From an uncultured Flavobacteriales bacterium (lineage in GTDB: Bacteria; Bacteroidota; Bacteroidia; Flavobacteriales; Schleiferiaceae), in assembly GCA_913055685.1 (NCBI GenBank), contig CAJXKC010000002.1:496001-560000 (forward strand): a stretch of 64,000 bases of DNA. Reading direction: 5' to 3'. The notes below the pieces were generated by a model. That model made no database searches. It was not told the DNA's origin and was given only the letters and a program-made list of their open reading frames with translations. How positions within the stretch are numbered: position 1 is the first letter of the stretch; each line of letters opens with the position of its first letter. This document shows, one piece after another, positions 35,103 through 47,036 of this stretch. The translations under genes were made by a program, and so were the position numbers.

Positions 35103-36446
35103 ATGAAAATTATCATCGCTGGGGCGGGGGCCGTTGGAACCCACTTGGCTAACTGGCTTTCCAGAGAATCACATGACATTACCATTATCGACCACGATCA
35201 AGATCGATTGGTTACTATTGACAGCAATGTTGATGCGATGACCATTTTTGGGGAAGTAACTGATTTCTCGATTCTAGAAAGGGCTAGGGTACAAGAGGCC
35301 GACCTTTTTATTTCCGTTACTTCAGTAGAGGAAGCTAATATTCTTAGTGCTTTATACGCTAAGCGCCTAGGGGCAAAAAAGACCATTGCCCGCATTAGTC
35401 AGATGCAATATCTAACCGATGATCATATTTTAAACATTCGCGACCTAGGTATTGATGAGTTAATTTCACCCGAATCCTTAGCAGCTCGAGAAGTACGTCA
35501 CCTTATAAATACTAATGCTGCCTCGGAATCGATCGAATTTGAGAATGGTAAAATCACTTTATTGGGATTGGATATCGACGAGGACGCAAGTATTGCGGGT
35601 AAAACCATGTCGGAAATAGCCTCGATGAGTGAAGAACGCCACTACATAGTGGTGGCTATAAAAAGGGAAGGGGAAACCATTATTCCACGGGGCGATACTA
35701 CCGTTAATCCTAATGATCACTTATTTGTTGTTACCCATTCGGAAGGTCTTGAACAAGTACTTGAAGTAACCGGTCGTAGGAAGATAAAAATAAGTAATAT
35801 AATAATCATAGGGGGTAGTCGTACAGGTCGACACCTGGCCCGAAAATTAAGCAAGAATTTCCACGTCAAATTAGTGGAGGAGGACCCAGAGAAAGCCGAG
35901 GAAATCGCCTCGCAATTTCCAGAAGTGATGGTACTTAATTTTGACGGTACCGACGTTGAGAAATTAGAGGAAGAAGGCTTAAAAAACACCGATGCTTTGG
36001 TAGCAGTTACGGGCAACTCAGAGACCAATGTTCTCACTTGCTTGGTAGCTAAGGATCGCGGGGTCCAAAAGACCATTGCCATGGTTGAAAATATTGAATA
36101 CTTATCCTTAACGCAGTCCATTGGTATCGATAGCTTGATTAACAAAAAGTTAGCGGCTGCCAATTTCATTTACCGTTATATAAGACGGGGCGACTTTGTT
36201 ACTTTGAGCACCATTCACGGCATCGACTCCGAGGTAATGGAATTCAATGTTGGCGATAAATGTAAGGTTACCAAAAGTCCTATAAAAGACCTTCATCTTC
36301 CTAAAGGAGCACTTATAGGTGGTGTGATACGCAATCAGAAGGGACTTATCCCTAAGGGTGATTTTCAAATTGAAACTGGCGATAAAGTAGTAGTTTTCGC
36401 AAAGAATGACTGCGCGAAGAAAATCGCTAATTACTTTAGAAATTAA
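35103..36446 (+). CDS. trkA: Trk potassium uptake regulatory subunit TrkA
   Basis: TrkA is the cytoplasmic NAD(H)/nucleotide-binding gating ring of the Trk K+ uptake system. The 447-residue protein is a tandem duplication: a Rossmann RCK domain (MKIIIAGAGAVGTHLANWL), a TrkA-C domain, a second Rossmann domain (NIIIIGGSRTGRHLARKL) and a second TrkA-C domain (around 370-447). The second glycine pattern, GGSRTG, departs from GxGxxG, as is common in the second half of TrkA. The stop overlaps the trkH start by one base (TAATG). Confidence 0.95.
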   Translation: MKIIIAGAGAVGTHLANWLSRESHDITIIDHDQDRLVTIDSNVDAMTIFGEVTDFSILERARVQEADLFISVTSVEEANILSALYAKRLGAKKTIARISQMQYLTDDHILNIRDLGIDELISPESLAAREVRHLINTNAASESIEFENGKITLLGLDIDEDASIAGKTMSEIASMSEERHYIVVAIKREGETIIPRGDTTVNPNDHLFVVTHSEGLEQVLEVTGRRKIKISNIIIIGGSRTGRHLARKLSKNFHVKLVEEDPEKAEEIASQFPEVMVLNFDGTDVEKLEEEGLKNTDALVAVTGNSETNVLTCLVAKDRGVQKTIAMVENIEYLSLTQSIGIDSLINKKLAAANFIYRYIRRGDFVTLSTIHGIDSEVMEFNVGDKCKVTKSPIKDLHLPKGALIGGVIRNQKGLIPKGDFQIETGDKVVVFAKNDCAKKIANYFRN

Positions 36447-37903
36447 TGACACTTTTTAACCCGCGTATGATAGGCGCCTTAATTGGTGCTTTGTTGATGA
36501 TCGTTGCTGGCATGATGCTAATCAACGTGGCTATCGCGGTTTATTATCATGAAGATTGGCAAGCCCTTTTGCTGTCTGCAGGAATAACCTTTGCCACTGG
36601 AGCCCTGCTTTACCTACTAAATTTGAGTAATTCCAATAAGGAGGTACGCAAGAGGGATGGGTTTCTTATTGTAACCTTGGGCTGGGTTGCCATGTCCATC
36701 TTAGGTAGCTTGCCTTATGCCTTAACTGGATCCATCAGCAATATTGTTGACGCTATTTTCGAAACGGTAAGCGGCTTCACCACTACGGGAGCAACTATTT
36801 TAACGGATATCGAGTCGCAGCCTAAGTCCATTCTCTTTTGGCGTAGTATGACGCACTGGATCGGGGGAATGGGAATTATCGTTCTAACCGTAGCCATATT
36901 ACCTCTTTTAGGGGTAGGAGGAATGCAGCTTTTTGTTGCTGAGGCTCCTGGGGTTACCCCTGATAAGCTACATCCAAGGATAACGGGAACCGCCAAAAGA
37001 CTGTGGATTATATACGTTGCTCTAACCTCCATAGAAGCAATTGCTCTGATGTTGGCGGGTATGGAAGGTTTCGACGCCATTAATCACGCCATGGCCACTA
37101 TGGCCACGGGAGGCTTTTCCACCAAGAATGCCAGCATTGCTTTTTACCAATCGCCTGCCATTCACTACATCATTACCTTTTTTATGTTTCTAGCCGGAGT
37201 CAACTTTACTATGTTGTACTTCGGATTCACCGGTCGGTTTAGTCAGCTTAAGGCCAACGAAGAGTTCAGAGTTTACTTTTACAATACCCTTATATTCTCT
37301 GGGATAGTAGCTTTGGTCCTCATTTTATTTCAAGGATTACCAACCGAAGCCAGTATTCGAAATGCCCTATTTACGGTGGTTTCTATAACTACCACTACAG
37401 GTTTTGTGACAGACAACTATTTACTCTGGCCTAACTTCCTGATATTCTTAGTGTTCGTATTATTTTTCTCGGGCGGCTCAACCGGAAGCACCTCAGGAGG
37501 AATGAAGATAATGCGTCACATTATTCTAATTAAGAATAGCTTCTTAGAGCTAAAACGACAGATTCACCCCAATGCTATTATCCCCGTGCGTTTTAATGGC
37601 CGCGCCGTACCTCAGGGGATCACCAATACTGTAGCAGCCTTTATCTTAATTTGGCTAATCGTATTCTTCGTCGGGGCCTTTGTTATGTCTATGTTTGGCC
37701 TAGACTTTATGTCTGCTGTAGGCTCGGTAACGGCTACCTTAGGTAATATTGGACCCGGACTCGGTTCAGTCGGACCAGTAGACAACTTTGCCCATATACC
37801 GCCAGGAGGTAAACTGTTTTTAAGCTTTCTAATGCTATTAGGACGTTTAGAACTGTTTACAGTTTTGATTCTATTTATGCCCTACTTCTGGCAGAGACGC
37901 TAG
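36446..37903 (+). CDS. trkH: Trk potassium uptake channel subunit TrkH
   Basis: TrkH is the membrane pore for K+ uptake. The 485-residue protein has about ten to twelve hydrophobic helices and four selectivity-filter-like repeats: SGFTTTGATI, MATMATGGFSTKN, TTTTGFVTDN and TATLGNIGPGLG. HWIGGMGIIVL and GGSTGSTSGGMKIMR are typical of TrkH/KtrB. It is paired with trkA and overlaps the convergent stress-protein gene by 4 nt. With the neighbouring Na+-type V-ATPase it may belong to a salt-homeostasis region. Confidence 0.95.
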   Translation: MTLFNPRMIGALIGALLMIVAGMMLINVAIAVYYHEDWQALLLSAGITFATGALLYLLNLSNSNKEVRKRDGFLIVTLGWVAMSILGSLPYALTGSISNIVDAIFETVSGFTTTGATILTDIESQPKSILFWRSMTHWIGGMGIIVLTVAILPLLGVGGMQLFVAEAPGVTPDKLHPRITGTAKRLWIIYVALTSIEAIALMLAGMEGFDAINHAMATMATGGFSTKNASIAFYQSPAIHYIITFFMFLAGVNFTMLYFGFTGRFSQLKANEEFRVYFYNTLIFSGIVALVLILFQGLPTEASIRNALFTVVSITTTTGFVTDNYLLWPNFLIFLVFVLFFSGGSTGSTSGGMKIMRHIILIKNSFLELKRQIHPNAIIPVRFNGRAVPQGITNTVAAFILIWLIVFFVGAFVMSMFGLDFMSAVGSVTATLGNIGPGLGSVGPVDNFAHIPPGGKLFLSFLMLLGRLELFTVLILFMPYFWQRR

Positions 37904-38823
37904 CTCCAAAGTGCTTCTAGGGCTTTAAAAAAGTCAAGGTTCTCCCGTTTCGCCTTCATGATAAGCAAGGGAATATGTTTATTAAGACGCACTAATTCCT
38001 TGCTAAAGGATCCTAATAAGACCGAAGCAGAAGCGGTTCTACCTTTGGAATTCATTACAATCAAGTCAGCTCCCATATACTCGGCTTGAAACAAGCATCT
38101 TTCCGGACCATCACCCTGATTTTCGTAAAAATCACAGTTTAAATTTGCTTCAAGGTCATAAGTTTTCTTGAAGTGCTCCCATTCCTCCATACTATGCTTG
38201 CGGAGTGCCTCATTAATCTCTCTTTCCGTGCTAGCACTTTTAAGATAGTTTGGAGCTGAAGGGTAGAGGTGCATGCAGCGTAGGTCGGCGTGGATTAGAT
38301 TCGCCAATTTACTAGCGAAGTTAAGTGACTGGAGGCCGGTTGCACTAAAGTCGAGGGGTACCAAAATTTCATTGATCTCCAATACAGACTTCTCGGGCAC
38401 GAATAGTACAGAGCAGGGGCCTTGTTCGGCAAGACGACTGCCAATTAAATTATGATCTCTACTCGTAAGATGTCGACCTAAAATCATTAGATCAATGTCC
38501 TTTATATGCGACTGTCGTAGAATCTGATCAAAAGCTTCGCCTTCTAAACATACTACCTGAACTTCTGGAGCCTTTTTACCAAATGAATCCTTATAAAGCT
38601 CCATTAGGTATTTCTCGAGATGCTCTTCTTTAGGCGCGAGTAAATCAGGGTATTTATCTAGTAAAGCTTGGGGCAAAGCAAGATTTTTGCTTACATGTAT
38701 CAAGAAGATTTGCTCGACCTGATAGTGCTCTAAAAAATAAGCACTGTAGCGGAGGATCATCTCATCGAGAGATCCTCCGTCTAGGGCAATAAGCACACGG
38801 TTAAAGTCAGCCTGAGCTTTCAT
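37900..38823 (-). CDS. Universal stress protein, two UspA domains
   Basis: 307 residues with two tandem UspA folds: FNRVLIALDGGSLDEMILRY at the start and INEILVPLDFSATGLQSLNF near residue 150. The first half has LMILGRHLT; the second ends in the ATP-binding-like pattern MGADLIVMNSKGRTA...LLGSFSKELV. It lies one base after the V-ATPase K gene, so it is the last gene of that operon. A second stress protein heads the operon. Function probably in stress signalling by nucleotide binding; details unknown. Confidence 0.88.
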   Translation of the reverse strand: MKAQADFNRVLIALDGGSLDEMILRYSAYFLEHYQVEQIFLIHVSKNLALPQALLDKYPDLLAPKEEHLEKYLMELYKDSFGKKAPEVQVVCLEGEAFDQILRQSHIKDIDLMILGRHLTSRDHNLIGSRLAEQGPCSVLFVPEKSVLEINEILVPLDFSATGLQSLNFASKLANLIHADLRCMHLYPSAPNYLKSASTEREINEALRKHSMEEWEHFKKTYDLEANLNCDFYENQGDGPERCLFQAEYMGADLIVMNSKGRTASASVLLGSFSKELVRLNKHIPLLIMKAKRENLDFFKALEALWS

Positions 38824-38824
38824 C

Positions 38825-41083
<2,259 letters not shown>

Positions 41084-41087
<4 letters not shown>

Positions 41088-41674
41088 GACCTCTTTATTT
41101 GGCGGTTCTTAGCTATCTTTTTTGCAGCCGTGGCAATGTTCTCTTTATCCTCTAAAAAGCGTTTTACTTTCAAAATGGCTCCTTCATATTCAGGAATCTG
41201 AACTTTTTCATAGAGATTAACCTTCTGCGTAGTCTTTTTACGCGCACTCTCTAGTTCTGTCAATTTCAACTTGGTATATCTCAGCTCCAGTTTTAGTTCG
41301 ATAAACTTCTGCAAAGCCTCTATGCTTGCGGGTAACCAGGCTGGTTCAAAAAGAGGGTTTATTGAAAGTGACTTAAAGTGTACCGCCTCCAAATTCTTTA
41401 CCCTTGTTCCGGCAATATTTTCTGAAACTAGCTCAACTGACTCTACCCGAACCAAGGAGGGCATATCATTCCATACGGTTTCAAAGCGATCGAGGCGCTT
41501 TAACTCCGCTTCAAATTGCTTCTCTAATCCTTCGATATGCGGTTTCAGGTTGCTAATAACCTGGCGCAGTGCTGTTTCTTTACGCAGCAATACCGGCAAA
41601 GCCTTTTGACGCACCTTAAGGTTTTTGCGATAGTCCTGAATCGCGCTTTTTGTATAGGTAAGTGAAAGTGCCAT
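41084..41674 (-). CDS. V-type ATPase central stalk subunit D
   Basis: Subunit D is the rotor shaft inside the A3B3 head. About 196 residues, almost entirely helical coiled coil at both ends, with the family layout: MALSLTYTKSAIQDYRKNL, then LLRKETALRQVI, and a C-terminal LESARKKTTQKVNLYEKVQIP helix. ATG 41674 lies 7 nt after the subunit B stop; a TTG at 41704 inside B would give a longer form and was rejected. It overlaps I by 4 nt. No gene for the partner F subunit was found in the operon. Confidence 0.88.
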
Positions 41675-41681
41675 TAGGCGG

Positions 41682-43001
41682 TTAGTTAGGCCAATAGTTA
41701 TCAATTAGCTGCTGCTTTAAACCCAATTCAAAGGGTTTAAAGTATTTCGACATCAGGTGCCAACCTCGGTCGAGCATTTCATCTATTCCAATATTAATTT
41801 CCACGTCTAGAAGGTCGCGCGCATAATCTTTCGCAAAATCCAAACAGCGCTGGTCGTATTCATTTAGATCAAAACCATTTTCCTTCTTAGACCTGGCCTC
41901 CGCAGCATCAGCATAGAGTCGCACCATGGTATTCATTACCTGAGGATGATCCTCTCTGGTTTTCACTCCTATTACATTCTGCTTTAAACGGGAGAGTGAT
42001 CGGAAGGGATCGATAACCGTGAGGCCGGTATCTGGGTCTCTTTTTAGATAAAGTTGCCCCTCCGTAATATAACCGGTATTATCTGGTATCGCATGGGTAA
42101 TATCGCCATCATTTAAGGTCGTTACCGCGATAATCGTAATTGAACCTCCTTCGGGGAACTGCACCGCTTTTTCGTAAATCCGCGCCAAATCTGAGTAAAG
42201 GGAGCCCGGCATAGAGTCTTTACTGGGAATCTGATCCATTTTATTGGATACGATGGCCAAGGCATCCGCATAAAGCGTCATATCCGTTAGCAGCACCAAG
42301 ACCTTTTCATTCTTTTCGTAAGCAAAATACTCTGCGGTGGTACATACTTGATCGGGAATTAGGAGCCGTTCCAAGGGAGGGTCCTCAGAAGTATTAATAT
42401 AGCTTATGATTTTATCGCTGGCACCACTTTCTGCAAAGCTGTTTTTGAACATTAAGAAATCATCATGCGAAATTCCCATTCCCCCTAAAATGATACGGTC
42501 GGTTTCCGCACGCATGGCCACTTCTGCTAATACCTGGTTGTAAGGCTGGTCGGGATCGGCGAAAAATGGAATTTTCTGACCAGTAACGAGGGTATTATTT
42601 AAATCGATACCCGCAATACCGGTAGCTAATAATTCGGAGGGTAACTGACGCCTAACCGGGTTTACAGTACTGCCTTTTAAGGCTTGCTTTTTACCTTTCA
42701 CTTCATCTTTGTGGTCGATAGGCTGACCAAAAGCATTGAAGTATCGACCGGCAAGAAGAGGACTTAAATTAAGGGTAGGGGCAGCACCCGAAAATATAAC
42801 TTCGGCATTAGTACCCAGTCCCTCGGTGCCAGAAAACACTTGGAGACTCACCTGATCACCATCCACTTTAATCACCTGTGCAGTTCTACCATCAACCCAG
42901 GCTAATTCATCGTACTGCACGTTTTTCGCCTTGAGGCTTACCGTAGCTTTAGTTAGGGCCGTTATACTAGTGTATATAGGTTGGAAGGCTTTAGCTTTCA
43001 T
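41682..43001 (-). CDS. V-type ATPase non-catalytic subunit B
   Basis: The B subunit alternates with A in the head and lacks a working P-loop. About 439 residues from ATG 43001 (a TTG at 43019 is less likely). Family marks are GIAGIDLNNTLVTGQKIPFF where A would have a Walker A, then MGISHDDFLMFKNSF. The stretch SQFGSA-like in other enzymes appears here as SKKENGFDLNEYDQRC. The C-terminus is the expected helical bundle. It overlaps subunit A by 11 nt. Confidence 0.94.
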   Translation of the reverse strand: MKAKAFQPIYTSITALTKATVSLKAKNVQYDELAWVDGRTAQVIKVDGDQVSLQVFSGTEGLGTNAEVIFSGAAPTLNLSPLLAGRYFNAFGQPIDHKDEVKGKKQALKGSTVNPVRRQLPSELLATGIAGIDLNNTLVTGQKIPFFADPDQPYNQVLAEVAMRAETDRIILGGMGISHDDFLMFKNSFAESGASDKIISYINTSEDPPLERLLIPDQVCTTAEYFAYEKNEKVLVLLTDMTLYADALAIVSNKMDQIPSKDSMPGSLYSDLARIYEKAVQFPEGGSITIIAVTTLNDGDITHAIPDNTGYITEGQLYLKRDPDTGLTVIDPFRSLSRLKQNVIGVKTREDHPQVMNTMVRLYADAAEARSKKENGFDLNEYDQRCLDFAKDYARDLLDVEINIGIDEMLDRGWHLMSKYFKPFELGLKQQLIDNYWPN

Positions 43002-44751
43002 GAGCAAGGGTTTTTTCAAATTGTTCGTCTAACTGTCGGTTAAAGCCCTGGAAGGCCTCTGACTGAAACTCGCTGTAGTTCATCTGCTTAAATAGGTTGA
43101 TCAACTGCTTATAAAACCGGCTCACCTCGTTGAAGTCGGCAAACTCTATAGCACGGTCCGAAACCTCAAGCACTCTGTTTAAGACGAAAGATTGTCTTTC
43201 TAGACTAGAGTTCATATCAATATCGTCGAAGGAGTCTTGCTGAATAAAAGCAAAGTCGATCAGCTCACTTTTCCAAAAATCTTCATGGTAATCGATGGGT
43301 ACGGAATCATCACCTAAAATGCTTATCTGATCTCGAGCTTCAATACCTTTAGAAAGGATTTCTTTGGCACGCTGGACCTTTTCTACCCATGTACTCTCAA
43401 GAGTTTCAGCCGAAAACTTTTGAAACTCTGGGTAATCCAAATACCGGCTATAAGATTGTAAAGGATCAATCGCTGGATAGCGCTTGGCATCAGCTCTTTT
43501 TTGTGACAATGCGTAAAAACAACGGGCCACCTTAGCGGTTGACTCGGTTACCGGTTCCTTGAAGTTTCCTCCAGCAGGTGAAACCGTGCCCAGAAAAGTG
43601 ACTGAACCAAATTCACCATTATTTAATTCAACGATTCCCGCTCTACTGTAAAAGTTGGCGATCACCGCAGGCAGCTCCACCGGGAAGGCATCAGTGCCCG
43701 GAAGCTCCTCCATCCGGTTACTCATCTCTCTTAATGCCTGGGCCCAACGAGAGGTAGAATCGGCCAAAAGCAAAACTTTATGGCCCATGCTACGGTAATA
43801 TTCGGCCATGGTCATACCAACATATACCGAAGCTTCTCTCGCTGCCACCGGCATATTAGATGTGTTACAAACAATGGTGGTTTTTTCCTTGAGCTTACGT
43901 CCGGTTCTAATATCTTCTAGGTTAGGGAAGGAGTGGAATATTTCCACCACCTCATTAGCCCTCTCTCCGCAAGCTACTAGAATTACTACATCAGCCTGAT
44001 TATTCTTAGCGATAGCCTGTTGCAATACGGTCTTACCGGTCCCAAAAGCGCCAGGGATATAGGCTGTACCACCAATGGCCATAGGGTTTAGGGAATCGAT
44101 TACACGTAAACCAGTTTGGAAAATTTCTCCTGGCCTCAATTTATCCTGATAAGCTTTGATAGGCCATTTCACTGGCCATTTTTGGTACATCAGAACAGAG
44201 TGAATGTTTCCCTCTTCATCCTTTAATTGTGCCATTTCATCGGCTACTGCATAATCTCCTTCCTCATTTATCCTAATTAATTCCAATTCCCCTTTCAATT
44301 TAAAGGGGACCATTATTTTATGACTTAGGTGTTGTTCCATGACTTCACCGAGAAAGTCACCTGCTCGATACTTTTTCCCAACTGTAGCTAGGGGTTTAAA
44401 ATGATACTGCGCCTTTAGATCAAGCGCTGGGCTTTGCTCACCCGACTGAATAAAAGTTCCAGGCATAGCTTCCAAGTCATTTTGAAGACCGTCGTAATTG
44501 CGGCTTAAAATACCAGGACCCAGCCATACTTCTAAAAGCTCTCCGCTAAAACGAACTTCGTTACCAAACTGGAGGCCAGTGCCAGCCTCAAATAATTGAG
44601 CGTAGGCGATATTGCCATTAATTTTAATTACCTCGGCCATTAACTCCTTCTGATCTTGTTGAACGTAGCATATTTCGTTCTGAGCTACTGGTCCATCCAC
44701 CTCAATTTGTAGAAGGTTACTGGTGATACCTTTGATCTTACCCTTAGTCAT
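42991..44751 (-). CDS. V-type ATPase catalytic subunit A
   Basis: The catalytic subunit hydrolyses or makes ATP. About 586 residues from ATG 44751 (a TTG at 44760 is possible). The Walker A motif GAFGTGKTVLQQ lies around residue 235. ACGERANEVVEI follows with the catalytic Glu, then SNMPVAAREASVYVG and LLADSTSRWAQALRE, all standard for V/A-type A subunits. The non-homologous bulge domain lies before the P-loop. All key residues look intact. Confidence 0.95.
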   Translation of the reverse strand: MTKGKIKGITSNLLQIEVDGPVAQNEICYVQQDQKELMAEVIKINGNIAYAQLFEAGTGLQFGNEVRFSGELLEVWLGPGILSRNYDGLQNDLEAMPGTFIQSGEQSPALDLKAQYHFKPLATVGKKYRAGDFLGEVMEQHLSHKIMVPFKLKGELELIRINEEGDYAVADEMAQLKDEEGNIHSVLMYQKWPVKWPIKAYQDKLRPGEIFQTGLRVIDSLNPMAIGGTAYIPGAFGTGKTVLQQAIAKNNQADVVILVACGERANEVVEIFHSFPNLEDIRTGRKLKEKTTIVCNTSNMPVAAREASVYVGMTMAEYYRSMGHKVLLLADSTSRWAQALREMSNRMEELPGTDAFPVELPAVIANFYSRAGIVELNNGEFGSVTFLGTVSPAGGNFKEPVTESTAKVARCFYALSQKRADAKRYPAIDPLQSYSRYLDYPEFQKFSAETLESTWVEKVQRAKEILSKGIEARDQISILGDDSVPIDYHEDFWKSELIDFAFIQQDSFDDIDMNSSLERQSFVLNRVLEVSDRAIEFADFNEVSRFYKQLINLFKQMNYSEFQSEAFQGFNRQLDEQFEKTLAHES

Positions 44752-45571
44752 TGGATTCAATGTTTTGCAGTGCCTCCATTACTAGTCGATCTAGATGGGG
44801 GACCTCTTGATTTTGAAATAGTTGTTCACGTCGATAGAGCAAAAAGAGCTTTGCTACATAATTAAGTAAGGCAATACGATCGTAGTAATGTCCGGACGCA
44901 AGTTCATCCGCGAATTGCCACAAAACTTCATGTACCGCTTTACTAATATGAATAGGGTCTTTTCCCTTTAGAGCCTGGATGAGCTTTTCTAGATAAGGAT
45001 AAGCCAAGCGATCTTCTTCACTAAAGCGAATCGGGCGTCTTTTTAAAGCAGAGGCAATGGGCTCAGAGCTCAATATTAACTCTTGATTAATAAAGCCGTA
45101 CTCCGCTTGATGAAAGCTGGCCATAAGTCCGCGTACCAGATGCTCAAATTGGAAATAGTCTTTTATAAATGAGGGTTCTAAGTCTTCCGCGGCAGCGAAA
45201 AACTGAGACTGAATTTTATTCTCAATTTCATTGGGAGACCAAAAAGCTAATTGCTCTTTATGCTCTGGATACCATCCCCTTAGGAAAGGAGGAAGGATTT
45301 CCAAGTCGGCATCAATAGCTTTAAATTCCGCTTCTTGATGTAAATAAGGCTTGCGTAAAGGCCGGCTAGGGATATGGCCGTATAAATGTTGCCAATACTC
45401 AATTAAATTGAAGCACTCGTTACGATAGTAAAACCAGTTAATTTGCTCTAAGTCACCAGGATCGCATTGACGCTTTAAAAGCGCCATGGCCTCATCGAGA
45501 ATGTCTTCAGCTGGTCTTTCCTCTAAACTTAAATTGGGTAATGAGCTTAGGATGTAATAGTAATTAGTCAT
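44744..45571 (-). CDS. DUF2764 protein, V-ATPase-associated
   Basis: About 275 residues from ATG 45571, chosen because MTNYYYILSSLPNLSL is the family start; the longer frame back to 45643 would run into subunit E. DUF2764 proteins occur only in V-type ATPase operons of Bacteroidota, Chlamydiae and some others. They hold the operon place of subunit C or F. The protein is helical and soluble (EQINWFYYRNECFNLIEYW). It may be a stalk component, but this has not been shown here. It overlaps E and A by 8 nt each. Confidence 0.85.
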   Translation of the reverse strand: MTNYYYILSSLPNLSLEERPAEDILDEAMALLKRQCDPGDLEQINWFYYRNECFNLIEYWQHLYGHIPSRPLRKPYLHQEAEFKAIDADLEILPPFLRGWYPEHKEQLAFWSPNEIENKIQSQFFAAAEDLEPSFIKDYFQFEHLVRGLMASFHQAEYGFINQELILSSEPIASALKRRPIRFSEEDRLAYPYLEKLIQALKGKDPIHISKAVHEVLWQFADELASGHYYDRIALLNYVAKLFLLYRREQLFQNQEVPHLDRLVMEALQNIESND

Positions 45572-46154
45572 TTTCAAAGAGCATTTTCGATAAATCCTCA
45601 TTGAGGAATTCTTGGAATAGCGCTTTGAATTCATCCGGACCAAAATTCAATTGAAAGCCATCCTCAGTGCTGATAAGTTTCAGGTTTAAGTCATCCGACT
45701 TAACTAGCTCTAAATCTGTAAGTTTATCTTTAACAAAACCCTTCCAATCTGCTTCTAATTTAGCAGGGATTTGTAGTTGATATGATCCGGCTTGAATTTG
45801 CTCAGTAAAGCTTAGTATTAATGACTTTACTAGTTCTTGATCATCCAAATTTCGCTCGATATTTGGGTCAATCCAGTCCTTTTTAACCAGATGCAGAATT
45901 TGATCTTCTAATTTCTGCTTAAGCTGGAGAGCAGCCTGATTTAGTTCACTCTCTTGAACCTCTTTAATTTGCTTTAACTTCCTTTCGGTTTCTTTAAAGT
46001 AGGAGTCAGCCTTTAACTTGGCTTCATTAATGATTTTATCGCGTTCTTGCTCTGCTTGCTTTTTTAGCTCGGCGATTTCTTCATTAGCCTTAACTATAAG
46101 GTCCTCATAAAGCGAATCACTAAGCTTGTCTAAATTCTGAAATGCGGTACTCAT
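45564..46154 (-). CDS. V-type ATPase peripheral stalk subunit E
   Basis: 196 residues. A long N-terminal coiled coil (about 15-100: NEEIAELKKQAEQERDKIIN, ADSYFKETERKLKQIKEVQ) leads to a smaller C-terminal domain, as expected for subunit E, which links head and membrane sector. No separate G/H partner gene is visible, so the second coil is either absent or encoded elsewhere. It is the first ATPase gene of the operon, one base after the upstream stress-protein gene. Confidence 0.85.
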   Translation of the reverse strand: MSTAFQNLDKLSDSLYEDLIVKANEEIAELKKQAEQERDKIINEAKLKADSYFKETERKLKQIKEVQESELNQAALQLKQKLEDQILHLVKKDWIDPNIERNLDDQELVKSLILSFTEQIQAGSYQLQIPAKLEADWKGFVKDKLTDLELVKSDDLNLKLISTEDGFQLNFGPDEFKALFQEFLNEDLSKMLFEND

Positions 46155-46945
46155 TACTTAAGTATTAATAGTGGGATGGGGCTGTCTAAAACCAATTTTC
46201 TACTGAGGCTTTCCCGAAATAAGGTTTCTAAGAAATTATAATCACGAGGCATTACGGCAATAATATCTGCCTTATGCTCCTTAGCATAGCTTACTAAACC
46301 GCTGCCCACATTTGTGTCCTGATGATGGGTGAATTTATAGGGAATGTTTCTGAAGCGGTGTTTGAGCATTTTCCGATTAATTTTCTCCTTGCGACTGAAA
46401 TCTTCCTCCTTGCGGTTAACGGTTATTGCCTCAATGCTGCTTTTCTCCATTTCGGCCAAGAGCAATAGAGGAGCTAATCGACAATCACAATCAAGCGTAT
46501 CGTAATCGGCAGCTAAGAGAATCTTCTGAAGGCCTTTAAAGTCTGCGGTGGCAGGGATAACCACCACTGGAACTATGGCATCACGTACCACTGCTTCGGT
46601 TTTACTTCCCCAAAGCCGGTTTAAACCTTTGGCGCCATTAGTAGGCATTATAATAAGATCGGTTTCAACCTTGTCTGATTCGCGAAGGATTAAATCTTTT
46701 GACAAAGCAAATTCCCAATGGAACTCGGAGCTGATTTTCTCTAATCCTGGTAATTCTTTCTTAAATCGCTCCAGATTTTCCCGCACCTCTGCTTTATCGG
46801 CATTAATGCTTTTGCGCTTATGGCTTGCAGCGTGTACGATTTTTAAATGATGTTCCGATTTTTTAAGAAAGGGAAGGAGAGAAGCTAAAGTGCTGATGGA
46901 AAATTTACTGAAGTCAGTTGGATATAAAATGAAAAGCTTTTTCAT
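46154..46945 (-). CDS. Universal stress protein, two UspA domains
   Basis: 263 residues. The first UspA domain opens with KKLFILYPTDFSKFSISTLA and ends with DLIIMPTNGAKGLNRLWGSK and VVRDAIVPVVVIP. The second starts near residue 140 (LQKILLAADYDTLDCDCRLA) and ends ADIIAVMPRDYNFLETLFRE then SPIPLLIL. It heads the V-ATPase operon, with a second Usp gene closing it, so the enzyme is bracketed by two stress proteins. No clear promoter box was found upstream. Confidence 0.85.
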   Translation of the reverse strand: MKKLFILYPTDFSKFSISTLASLLPFLKKSEHHLKIVHAASHKRKSINADKAEVRENLERFKKELPGLEKISSEFHWEFALSKDLILRESDKVETDLIIMPTNGAKGLNRLWGSKTEAVVRDAIVPVVVIPATADFKGLQKILLAADYDTLDCDCRLAPLLLLAEMEKSSIEAITVNRKEEDFSRKEKINRKMLKHRFRNIPYKFTHHQDTNVGSGLVSYAKEHKADIIAVMPRDYNFLETLFRESLSRKLVLDSPIPLLILK

Positions 46946-47036
46946 GGTGAATTCAATTTCCTATACGATATTAGGGTAGAATTGCAGGTTGACCTATGAT
47001 AAATGTCAGCCTTAAAACTGAGCTTTAACATCTATT

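Noticed and set aside
45572-45643. Longer N-terminus for the DUF2764 protein
   Set aside because: The extra 24 residues are out-of-frame subunit E sequence and the family begins at MTNYYYILSSLP.
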